Shown here piece after piece: positions 24,477 through 34,300 of a stretch of DNA of 64,000 nt; the stretch's first letter is position 1, and the number at the start of each line of letters is the position of its first letter. The notes under the pieces were generated by a model. The model saw nothing but the letters and a program-made list of their open reading frames with translations. It made no database searches and was not told the DNA's origin. Source of the stretch: Membranipora membranacea (taxonomy: Eukaryota; Bryozoa; Gymnolaemata; Cheilostomatida; Membraniporidae); assembly GCA_914767715.1 (NCBI GenBank), contig OU612071.1, positions 10,957,493 through 11,021,492 of the forward strand, in the 5' to 3' direction. The translations under genes and the position numbers were made by a program.

Positions 24477-25149
24477 AAGACTCTGACTAAAGCTCTAGCT
24501 GCTGCATATACTTAATGATGCGCTATTGTTGTATAGATGTATAGCTTTGGCAGGCTGTTTCACTTTGATGATGTTGTATTAATGTTATTGAGGTTGGTGA
24601 TAGTGTGACAATAGTAGTTTCATGATGCACAGAAACCAGTAGTGATCATAGACGGTATGTGGTATGTGATAGGATACTGTCATCATTGTTGGCTTCATTC
24701 GTTGTGAAGTTCGGTCATCATATCAAAGGGGGGGGGGGGACGCAGTGTTAAAAACCATAATAATATGCAGACGCTCAACATACAAAATTCCGTTAACCAG
24801 GGCTAATTTATAAGATTTAATAGAATATAATAAAATTCCCACCCCCTCAAAACTTGGGTGCAGGCCCAGGCCTGCAGACCTGCAGGCTGGAAAAATCGAA
24901 TATAGACATGAAGTGAGTTTGATTCTACCTTTCCTACAACTAGGACTTCAGTCCAACAACAAACTGTTATCAACATTTCTTTACCCAATATAATAATGAT
25001 TTATGACACCAACTTGATAACACTGATGAGCACCTATCATGTTTATGTTTATGCACCCATTTTGGTGAAGTCTCCTCCATAGCTGTCAATGTGTACCAAT
25101 TTAGAACAATAAATTGTATAGAACAATTGCTTTCTACCCTGCTTAAAAT
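24477..25149. other. intergenic; poly-G tract
   Basis: Contains a run of 12 G at 24728-24739 and a CCTGCAG-rich stretch near 24865-24885. A minus-strand frame near 25049-25130 looks weakly exon-like (it ends in the residues YGGDFTKMGA), but has no supporting splice partner. Confidence 0.4.
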
Positions 25150-25151
25150 TA

Positions 25152-25262
25152 AAAGGTGGTAGGAAAACGGCTTGGTGGGAAAATGACATTGGGAAAATGG
25201 GGCGGGTGCGTATCCGCCCTATTTTCCCAATGTCATTTTCCAACCAAGCCGTTTTCCCACCT
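25152..25262. repeat. head-to-head palindrome at the left terminus
   Basis: The segment 25152-25206 is the near-perfect reverse complement of 25212-25262, centred on GCGGGTGCGTATCCGC. The left terminus of the ~19-bp repeat tract is thus duplicated in inverted orientation outside the element. Confidence 0.8.
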
Positions 25263-25752
25263 CCTGTTTTCCCACTCTGCTATTTTCCCACCTGGACATT
25301 TTCCCACCGAGCCATTATCCCACCTGGTTTATTTCCCACTGTGCCATTTTCCCACCTGGATGTTTTCCCACCAATCTAGTTTCCCACCTGGACGTTTTCC
25401 CACCAATCCATTTTTCCACCTAGACATTTGCTCAACAAGCCATTTTCTCACCAGGCCATTTTCCCACCAAATAATTTTCCCAACAGGACAATTTCCCACC
25501 AAACAATTTTACAACAGGACAATTTACCACAGTGCTGTTTTCTCACCACAAAAAAATTTTCACTGCACAGTTTTCCCTTCGTAGCCTTTCTTTCAGGCTA
25601 AGCAGTTCACATTCACTAATGCGTTAACAATGTTCACATCCAGCCAACACTGGATAAAGTAGCTTTAGAAATGGAGATGTTGATTGGTTGATTTTATTAG
25701 TAGCAGGTTGATTTTGATTTGAGTTTCTTATTGCACAAATTAGTCCAAGTGG

Positions 25753-26154
25753 TTGATTTCATCAAAATTACCTCTTTGTTATAAACTACGTTTTCGACAG
25801 AACAAATTAATCGTGCCTATGCCGATTCTCAAAAGTTTTGAGCCATTTATTGCCCGGGCTCAAGAGATTGGCCATATCGCTCTACAAATAAAGCTTACGT
25901 CGTATTATGTTATCCGCCACATGGCTTTCGGTAAAGATTGTTTTACTGGTCTACAAGCTTTTATCAATCAGCCACCAAACAATGTAAAGAAAATTCTCAC
26001 TCTATGTGTATTCACGCACAAGATCCTTTCGGAGAGGACAATAAATATTATTCAAGTTACAACAATTATTTGCTTTGATCAGGGACCCTTCCTGCTTTTA
26101 CCAGGGAGGGTGGGATCTCTCACCCTCCCTGCTTTTACCATATCAACAGTTTGA
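25753..26154 (+). CDS. hypothetical open frame, 133 codons
   Basis: It lies inside the candidate 4.1-kb element. The protein is basic and hydrophobic with no motif I recognise. The last third spans a short GGGAGGGT-type inverted pair near 26080-26130, suggesting at least that part is not under coding selection. There are no clear splice or promoter cues, so it may be a chance frame. Confidence 0.2.
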   Translation: MISSKLPLCYKLRFRQNKLIVPMPILKSFEPFIARAQEIGHIALQIKLTSYYVIRHMAFGKDCFTGLQAFINQPPNNVKKILTLCVFTHKILSERTINIIQVTTIICFDQGPFLLLPGRVGSLTLPAFTISTV

Positions 26155-26410
26155 AACATTAGAGTTGTTTCCACTTGTACAAAGAAGGGGCAACTACCTG
26201 CAGTACTAAATGCAATTAGTGACCACCAAATAAGCGTGAACAATTGAACATTTATGATTGCATTGAAGAATTTATGCTGTTAAATAAGGGATGATACTTG
26301 GTGAATTATACTCGTAAACCAAAGACTGGGCTTTTGTAAGCATATCTATACCCAGCTTGTTGTGGTGCAATTTGGTTGTATGCTCTGTCTGCATTATCTG
26401 ATATTGTTAA

Positions 26411-26867
26411 AGGGTGCAACCAAGGTTTCAAACAACTTCTCATTGATGGCCATTCATTAATAGCAGATTGCACCTTCTGCATGGGAAAAAGACAAAATAT
26501 AATTCGGATGATTATTTAGCCAGAATTCTTGTGGAACATTTCTTCCATCAGGCACTCAAACTCAGATAAAAGAGAATACCACATAGAAGTTTCCTGTTCC
26601 TGTTATTATTTAGCCTGTGCTCTATAATTATTACAGCAACTACTTTGAGTTTTGCATCGCGTAATGCACAAAGCTGATGCTGCCCAGCACATTATTTGCT
26701 ACCCATTAATGCATTGCTGCGAAACCTTGGTTGGAAGAAATGTTTCACAAGAATTCTGGCTGAATAATCATCCAAATTATATTTTGTCTTTTTCCCCATG
26801 CAGAAGGTGAAATCTGCTATTAATCAATGGCCATCAATGAGAAGTTGTTTGAAACCTTGGTTGCCCT
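26411..26867. mobile_element. TTAA-flanked MITE, rearranged copy
   Basis: Flanked by TTAA at 26407-26410 and 26868-26871. The left end AGGGTGCAACCAAGGTTTC matches the inverted right end GAAACCTTGGTTGCCCT. Relative to the copy at 37816-38192, a full-length element seems to end near 26731 and is followed by an inverted copy of its left ~140 bp. TTAA duplications are the mark of piggyBac-type transposition; assignment is by target site only. Confidence 0.75.
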
Positions 26868-27608
26868 TTAAGATTATGGCATCACAACATGCTGTAACGC
26901 ACACTATTTATTTGTTTCATGTTGAAGGTTTTTAATCAGTGAAATTTCTATTGAACACGGAAATATAATACAAAAATACGACTAACAAAGTTATGGATTG
27001 AGTGAAAACGTAAAAGTTTATATTAAACTGTCAACCTGTGCCCCTTCATTGCAAGTTCAAAGGGATCTAAGGCAAGTATAAATACCATAAATGTGATAAT
27101 ATTCAAAACATTTCATAGACAATGTTTAGCCTTTCATGTAAACTCTCACCCAAGGACTTGGAGGGGTTTTAGTATTGTATATCGAAACTGTCTGAAAACC
27201 AAAACCTGTCACCGTGTGACAAGGCTAGTGTCGTTCAATTTAAGGTATTTTTTGTATTAATTTTTTAAGGTTGACAAACTTAAGAAATACAAAGCTTAAA
27301 AATTAGGTAACTTCATTTGCAAAATCTGGTCATTATAGCACTGTTTTGCACAGCCTTGTGCACTTTGCCAGGTCGTACTCACTCCTTGTTGGTGATTTAA
27401 TGCAGAATAGTATTAAGTCTTCTCTTCAGAAGACTAAAGCGATTTGATGGAAAACCAATAATTTTAACAGTTTCATCCAATCCCCCAACAAGAATTGGCA
27501 TAACAAAAATACTTATTTGAGATCGAATTCTTGTTAAAAATACAAATCAACAAATCAGGTCATGCACCCTAGAATTTGATCATATCATATGCTGGTGTGT
27601 GCAGGAAA

Positions 27609-28741
27609 TTGGAATGAACGTCCGCTCGAATAAACGCCGACGGGATTGAAATTAGCTGGAATGAAGGTAGACTGGTATGAAAGTCGAAAATCCTGGAATT
27701 AGCGTAGAAAGTGCTTAATTGTGTGTCGACTTCATTGGTATATAGAATCAAAACAAAAGAGCAACTCTCCAAAATAATTGTGTAATTAATGATGATCATT
27801 CACAAAGGCACTCACATCTGTTTATGTTGATGGTTACTAAATTTCTGATGGCTAGATGGAATCAAACAGGGATTTGGTGCTAAAACTGAAATGGTAATGA
27901 AATACTGAAAGAGAAACAGTGACCCTTTGTATATTTCATCAGCAAAACGATGGTCAAGCATTAACGAAATCAGGTGCAACTAATGAATCATAGTAGTTTA
28001 CACCTTGGTTCACTGTTATCTGTGAACACTCATTCTTATAATGGTAATTGTAACAGTGCACATTGTTTTCCCTGCAGGCTGTCTACCAGTCGTCATTTAT
28101 CCAAATAACTAACTCGTATCACCAATGTGGTACAGTTATCACATCCGTTATGTCTGTGACAAGAACATAAAGATGTGTTTTCATCTATTACCTATGTACA
28201 TTATATGGACACATACCAAAATCATGTTGCAATTCAATCGATGACGTCATATCAACTGCTAGTATTTTAGCCGACTGTCAAGTCCCTTCACTGTCAGCCA
28301 TTTTTAATTGAGTTTTTAAAAACCTTTGTCTTAAAATGTACACAACAGACTATACATCCCTATTCACTTTCAGGCGCTTCCGGAATGGTAGAATAGAAAC
28401 ATAATAAATAAATATAAATAGTACCAAATGTGCAGCACATGTGGTTTGGCATGGCAATATTGAATGACCTTAGCATAATCACAAATTATAAATTTAAAAC
28501 AAAACCTTGATTGTGACAGGCATTGTTATAGTCATAGTTCATAAGATGTATGCTGGTTTTTTATATCACAATTATTTTGGGGAGTTGCTCTCCTGTTGAC
28601 TCTTTATACCAACTAATGCAGTCGGCGTTCAATCCAGCACTTTCTAAATTCATGTTAGGATTTTCGACTTTCATACCAGACTACGTTCATTCCAGTTAGT
28701 TCAATCCCGTCGACGTTTGTTCCAGCCGATGTTCATTCCAA
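27609..28741. mobile_element. 1.1-kb element with ~190-bp terminal inverted repeats
   Basis: The left end TTGGAATGAACGTCC pairs with the right end ...GATGTTCATTCCAA. The arms continue through GACGGGATTGAA, CTGGTATGAAAGTCGAAAAT and GAGCAACTC...CCAAAATAATTGTG. The termini contain internally repeated TGGAATGAACGT-like words. The middle (about 27800-28550) has no coding frame. The superfamily is unknown. Confidence 0.8.
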
Positions 28742-29072
28742 GATTCTGTGTGCATCTTCTGTTTACAAACAAGTGCCCCAATAAATCTGACAACAGTTCC
28801 TTAGGTGAACACAACTATGTGTTATTACAAGGAATTGTACAAGAGCAAAGTTGTGAAAAATCATGAGAAAACTGTTCATAACCTCGAACAGCATTTTTAA
28901 CACCAACGGTCATAGACTTTGGGATTCTAGAATAAAAAAGGCACAACAAAACTTTTATGACGAGACTCTAACGCTACTTTTAATTAATATTTTTAATGCC
29001 TGAAAAAGAGCAGAAGGAAAAGAAACAGAACAAAGAAAGAAGCTACCAGCGTTCATTTGAAAAAAAGCAATA

Positions 29073-29344
29073 GTGGGAAAATGGCGAGTGGGAAAACATC
29101 CGGGTGGAAAAATGGATTGGTGGGAAAACGTCCAGGTGGGAAAACATCTTGGTGAGAAAATATCATTGTGAGAAAACAGATTGGTGGGAAAACATCCTGG
29201 TGAGAAAACGGATATGTGGGAAAATGTTCTGTCTGGAAAATGGCTTGGTGGGAATATGGCTTGGTGGGAAAATGGCTTGGTGGGATAAAGGGAGGTGGGA
29301 AAATGGCTTGGTGGGAAAAAGACATTGGGAAAATGTCCGGATAC
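29073..29344 (-). repeat. GGTGGGAAAATGGCTT tandem tract (right terminus)
   Basis: About 14 imperfect units of ~19 bp, reverse complement of the tract at 25210-25560. The unit length and lack of stops make spurious frames on both strands, which I leave out. Confidence 0.8.
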
Positions 29345-29462
29345 CGTTGCAGATCTTCATCTCTGCCGTTGCCTGCTATACGATCCGGGTGATCAGGAAT
29401 TTGTGCTGTGATGCGTGACACATCAAGAGACTGCACAAGATCAGGAGAGTGGCTGACTTCAT
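29345..29462 (-). CDS. exon-like segment abutting the 4.1-kb element
   Basis: On the minus strand an acceptor (...CTGCGAAG) opens 38 codons of acidic, well-composed sequence (it includes PDLVQSLDVSRITAQIPDHP) ending CAACG|GTATCC. The apparent donor GTATCC is the first six bases of the transposon terminus. No partner exon was found with certainty, and the product is unknown. Confidence 0.4.
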
Positions 29463-29500
29463 CTTCGCAGTAAGCTTACAAAGAGCCACATCAACTATGA

Positions 29501-29630
29501 TATAACATATTGAAAGTGAAGCTCGCTAGACAAGGCTTCAACCAGTCGGTAGCAGATGCCCTTCAGACACTCAAAGACAGCGGCGTTTTGCCTGAGTTCA
29601 GTCATGTCGTGCCAACGATACAGTTTTTAG
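29501..29630 (+). CDS. exon-like segment, product unknown
   Basis: The frame runs from the stop at 29498-29500 to a donor at 29631 (TTTTTAG|GTATGA). It reads as a compact helical peptide that includes LARQGFNQSVADALQTLKDS. The likely acceptor is AAAG just before 29517. No partner exon is assigned, and it lies opposite to the minus-strand segment just upstream. It could be a gene fragment. Confidence 0.35.
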
Positions 29631-30084
29631 GTATGAAAAAGTCAAATTCAAGATATTTATGAACAGACAAAACACTCGTTATGACTATGAAGAGATGATT
29701 AGTGATCACAATGCTTTTGCCAAACTCAACTTTCATCTATGTGACTCATAAGAGGAAAGCAGAATTCAGAGAAATTTATCGGCCTCAGTATTCAATAAAT
29801 GGAAAGACAAACTCTACAGCACAAACACTGCGCTACAGCGCAATCACTGATTCAATGTTTGACCAAAAAGATTTTGCTTGTAGATGTTTGATAGAATGTC
29901 CGACATTCTTAATTCTGGCTAACTATATTGGAAGGAGTCAAGGTAATTCGTAATGTTTTATATATCAGTGGTCGTGGATGTATTACTCATCAATTGAGAT
30001 TCCAATGCCAAGCTTTTTAACCAGCCTCACTCCAAACTTTCAATTTTCCCATTGAGCTACAGAGATTTCAAGGACATATTTAGA

Positions 30085-30548
30085 CTTGCCTGAGCGCTGT
30101 GGATCTTTTGGCGCAAAATTCGGGATGATCGGACAAACAGTATTAACCTATTTTGTACAAAAATGCGGAGTTGTCCCCATCAAAAAACATGTCAAAACAC
30201 CAATTTGGGCCTTAAAAACACAATTTTAAACACCAGAATTCAACTTTGCGTTGCGGATCTTTTGGCGGACAATGGAACAAAAATTGGCGAAGCTATAACC
30301 TATTTTGCACAATAATTTGGAGTTGCCCCAAACGAAAAACATGTCAAAACACCGATTTGGGCCTAAAAAAATCACAACTTTGGACACCAGAATTCAACCT
30401 TGCACTGCAGATCTTTTGGCGGACAATCGAACAAAAATTGGCGAAGCTATAACCTATTTTGCACAATAATTTGGAGTTGCCCCAAACGATAAACATGTCA
30501 AAACACCAATTTGGGCCAGAAAATCACAACTTTGGACACCAGGATTCA
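30085..30548 (+). repeat. 154-bp tandem repeat, 3 copies, related to the 186-bp satellite
   Basis: The word GATCTTTTGGCG recurs at 30102, 30256 and 30410, giving an exact 154-bp period. Each unit carries a box GATCTTTTGGCG...GGACAAAAATTGGCGAAGCTATA followed by a distinct spacer with ACATGTCAAAACACC. The box matches the first complete units of the array at 49284, while the spacer does not. Confidence 0.85.
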
Positions 30549-31303
30549 CTTCATCTCACCAAACTTGATATAATGACGTTAACTTTTGAACCGCTCTGCT
30601 GGTTTAAGGTAATTACTGAGTTGCGGCTTATCTCCCCCACGTTGTGTACAAATTCCTATCTAGCTATATTGCACTTTTACATATCTTATCATCTAGCGAA
30701 ACACATTTACCCCCTCCGTAATTCTCTTACCTTAATTATTTATAATTTTTACCGATCTACTCGTGAGAAAAAACCGAAAAAGGATCCAAATATTTTTCTA
30801 AAAAAAATTCATTTTATCACAAGCTAATTTAATATCAGCAACTGCAAGGGGTTTATTAAACAGACCTGCCATTGAAATCGGTCAAGCGTATCAAACTGAT
30901 GCAGTGTAGGATAGTTGACGCTCATAGACTTAATATGAAATCTATGTTGAATATAAACAAGAATATTATCTATGTTACGACCTGTCTGGGTTTACTCAGC
31001 AACTGGTAAATGGGTAAATAATGAGGTGTCTTTCAAAAAACTGTAGTAGTAGTAGTAGTAGTAGTGCAATTGCTGAAGCTGATACTGCCTGCTACTGGTA
31101 TTGGAATGATGTGTTGGATGACAACATTATAATTTCAGGAATTATTTAACTGCAAGCAGCCTATTGTCACCACATTAACATAACGCAGGACATATATATC
31201 AGTATACTTCAGCCCAATGAGACAGAGGGGCCTTGTTCAGCCCTCACCTCCAAGGCAGCATACAGACGTTAGAATTGAAGATTTGTGTCCTATTTAATGC
31301 TCG
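30549..31303. other. no gene seen; (TAG)n microsatellite
   Basis: A GTA/TAG trinucleotide run of about seven copies occurs near 31044-31065. Otherwise only AT-rich sequence without supported features. Confidence 0.5.
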
Positions 31304-34300
31304 ATGAACACGAATAGATGGCTACTAAATACCCAACGACTTCCTGAGATTGAAATGTTACGACAGCAGAGCAACTATGCTCCCGTCAGATATGCCAGTA
31401 AACTTAAGTGAGTACCAATTCAATGTATGATCGTTATGATGTCAACTATTTTGAGCGCATAAATAAATGGAAGCACCACCCTGTTTGAACAGCTGTAAGT
31501 TGAAGTGCCTCCTCCAATCAATCGGTTGGGTTCCAATTACAAATATAGAGTACCACTTTGTTGTAGCATGATTTTGTATGAAAGTGAATAAAAATATTGA
31601 AAATCACTGTATGCTCAGACTTAGAACGTGATTCAAAGTTTCTGTAGATGAAAACAGGGTTAATAGAGTATCTATTTATGCTTACAATCTTTTTATATTT
31701 CTTGATAATTTTACCCGTGTTACCTTTCTTGGCCAGGTCCGTAAATTTATCATTTTCATCCTGTTAGTTATCGGTGATGTGGGTAGAGTTGGTCTAAGTG
31801 CTCTGACGGCTTCAATGCGAGTTAGTGACATTACAATATCAACCATCCATTTCTAATGGGTAGTTGATAATGTATTGCCACTAACTCATATTTAGCCGAA
31901 TAACAGTATTTCAACTGTTCACATAGTTTGTACTTGTGGATCAATTGCGAAATCAAATCATAGTCTCTGATTAAACATTTTTTCCGGATTTAGCTGCAGG
32001 TATGATAGGCGTTGTTATTTGGCCACAGAACCCATATCAGAGACTTGACAAAGATTCTCAAACACTATCCATCTTACTACACTAACAAAACAAGGCATGA
32101 CTGAATCAAGGCAGAACAATTAATGTCCATTTATGACAATGGTTTCTTTTCTGTCTGACAGAAAAAATAACAACGCTACTTAACATCACACTTCATTTCT
32201 CCGTTTTCAGGATTTGTTTATTTGACATCTTTGCTGCATGAATTTGCAGCTGATTTTCTATGTTTCGTGCTAATTGGCTACACATATCTGAGAACGGAAT
32301 GTTGAGGAGGTAGCATCACATAACCAATACTTCAGTGTTTGAGTACACTATGCCATGGGATGTTTACCACACTGTCTCCACATACTGTTGTGTCACAGTC
32401 TATATTGGTCTGCTAAATTAGGCCAATAAACACAATTAACACAGTACCAGTGAGAAGTAAAAATCCTGCTGTGCGCTTAGGGTGGTGTCTTCCCAATATG
32501 TATGACCCATTATGTAAACACACCATAATAGACCTACTAATAATTATTAGTAGGTGTATGAAACACACTAAAAATTGCATGTGAAGTGTTCAACCTTCAA
32601 GCGATACACCAAATTATTGTCATCCTGTGCTAGGATACATAGGGGCCTAAGCTATGAGTTATCTGGTCCTACCTATAGATTTACGATTCACTTGGGACCA
32701 TGAAAATTTGGGAATATCTGTGTACTGACCTAAGTTTTCAATTGTCAAACATAAATCTACACGATAAGACTCAGTTTGAAAACCAAGAAGACTCATAGCC
32801 TTTGCATTCTAGCCAACAATGACAACAATTTGGTCTATAACCTTGAACATTTCAATAAAGTTTGCAATCATACCCTAGGTTAAATATCAAACAAAAAAAG
32901 GCCCACCAGTATATTTACGTGACAAATTGCCATTTGTTATATATACAATTGGTTGGCATGTATCTAGATTGATGATTCAAATCCTCCTCCCCCCTCAACC
33001 AAAAACCCGCAGGCACTCTAGCTATCTGTGTAGTGTCCCACATGTAAATCCTTCGGCTGTGTTTTCAGTATCAGCCTAGGTCTTATGATGATGTGCTTTA
33101 TGTAATAAGTACCTACTGTCGTTTTCACCTGAGTCCTAGGACCACAAAACTGGGAAATTTCTCCATGCAGTACTCCGCTGCAAGGAGTGCGCTAAAAGTC
33201 ATCCTCAGTTCGTGCTGGACTAGGAAACGCTGAACTTATTAAAGACATCATACCTAGGAGGCTTTTACCCCAAAAGTTCTACAGTAAATCCGCACCAAAT
33301 TGAAAAAAAATGAGACAACACTGCAACATCAACTAACAGTTACCAATATCCCATTCTATATAATACAACAGATTGTCATGAAATCAAGACAACAGCAGGA
33401 AAAAATTATTTTTCAACTCAAGTGAAACAATGTATTGTTCAAGCTGCCAGAGGCAGGGGATGGCCGCACACAGTATCCATGTACAGCATGCCAAAAAAAT
33501 TGACATTGGCCCTCTAGGCGCTATGCTTTGACAGAGACAGAGTACACAATAATTAGGATTTAGGGTATAAAATCTGGGAGACAGAATTAAAATATGCAAA
33601 AAGCAAACACTGATATCAAATCTGAGAAAGATTAAGTTTTTGCCCTTTTCAACATGATTGTACCACAGAGCTGTACATGTTAGCATTTTATGATTTGGTC
33701 AATTATTTGACATCTGATATATTCTAGGTACTACAAGAATTCGCAAAAGAAGAAGAGCACAAAAGTGAGGGCAAGACTTATATGGGTGAGAATAGTTAGC
33801 AGGCCTCTTGATGGACAAACTTTAGGTGTGGAAAACTATGGAACTATAGCAAGCGAATTACCCTAGAGGAGTAAGTGTTAGCTAGTTTGGTTTTAATTTT
33901 GGCTTTTGAAACCATGTGCGAAATGGCAAACTTCTTTCCCTGTGATTAATTTTCTTATCTGCGGTTAGCGTTTTGTTTAGTAGTTGGCAGTAGCCGTGTC
34001 ACTCTGTACCTCCCTGGTGTCACTCTGTACCTCCCTGGTGTCACTCTGTACCTCCCTGGTGTCACTCTGTACCTCCCTGGTGTCACTCTGTACCTCCCTG
34101 GTGTCACTCTGTACCTCCCTGGTGTCACTCTATACCTCCCCGGTGTCACTCTGTACCTCACTGGTGTCACTCTGTACCTCCCTGGTGTCACTCTATACCT
34201 CCCCGGTGTCACTCTGTACCTCCCTGGTGTCACTCTGTACCTCCCTGGTGTCACTCTGTACCTCCCTGGTGTCACTCTGTACCGCCCTGGTGTCACTCTG

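Larger units (their letters stand above)
25210..29344. mobile_element. candidate 4.1-kb element with repeat-built long terminal inverted repeats
   Basis: The left end begins GTATCCGCCCTATTTTCCCA and the right end, read on the minus strand, begins GTATCCGGACATTTTCCCA. Both continue as imperfect ~19-bp repeats of the type TTTTCCCACCAAGCCA, for about 350 bp on the left (to ~25560) and 270 bp on the right (from ~29073), in opposite orientation. The interior holds a 133-codon frame, a TTAA-flanked MITE and a 1.1-kb foldback element. No transposase is recognised. The two repeat tracts could instead be independent copies of one short element. Confidence 0.5.

Noticed and set aside
25049-25584. Pro/His/Phe-rich frames, and matching frames at 29053-29436
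   Set aside because: Products of the ~19-bp GGTGGGAAAATGG-type repeats, not conserved proteins, apart from the separate exon-like stretch at 29345-29462.
31737-32305. Hydrophobic two-exon candidate (31737-31773 joined to 32211-32305)
   Set aside because: Strong acceptors and a consistent internal phase were seen, but it cannot be joined in phase to the start exon at 31304 and has no ATG of its own.
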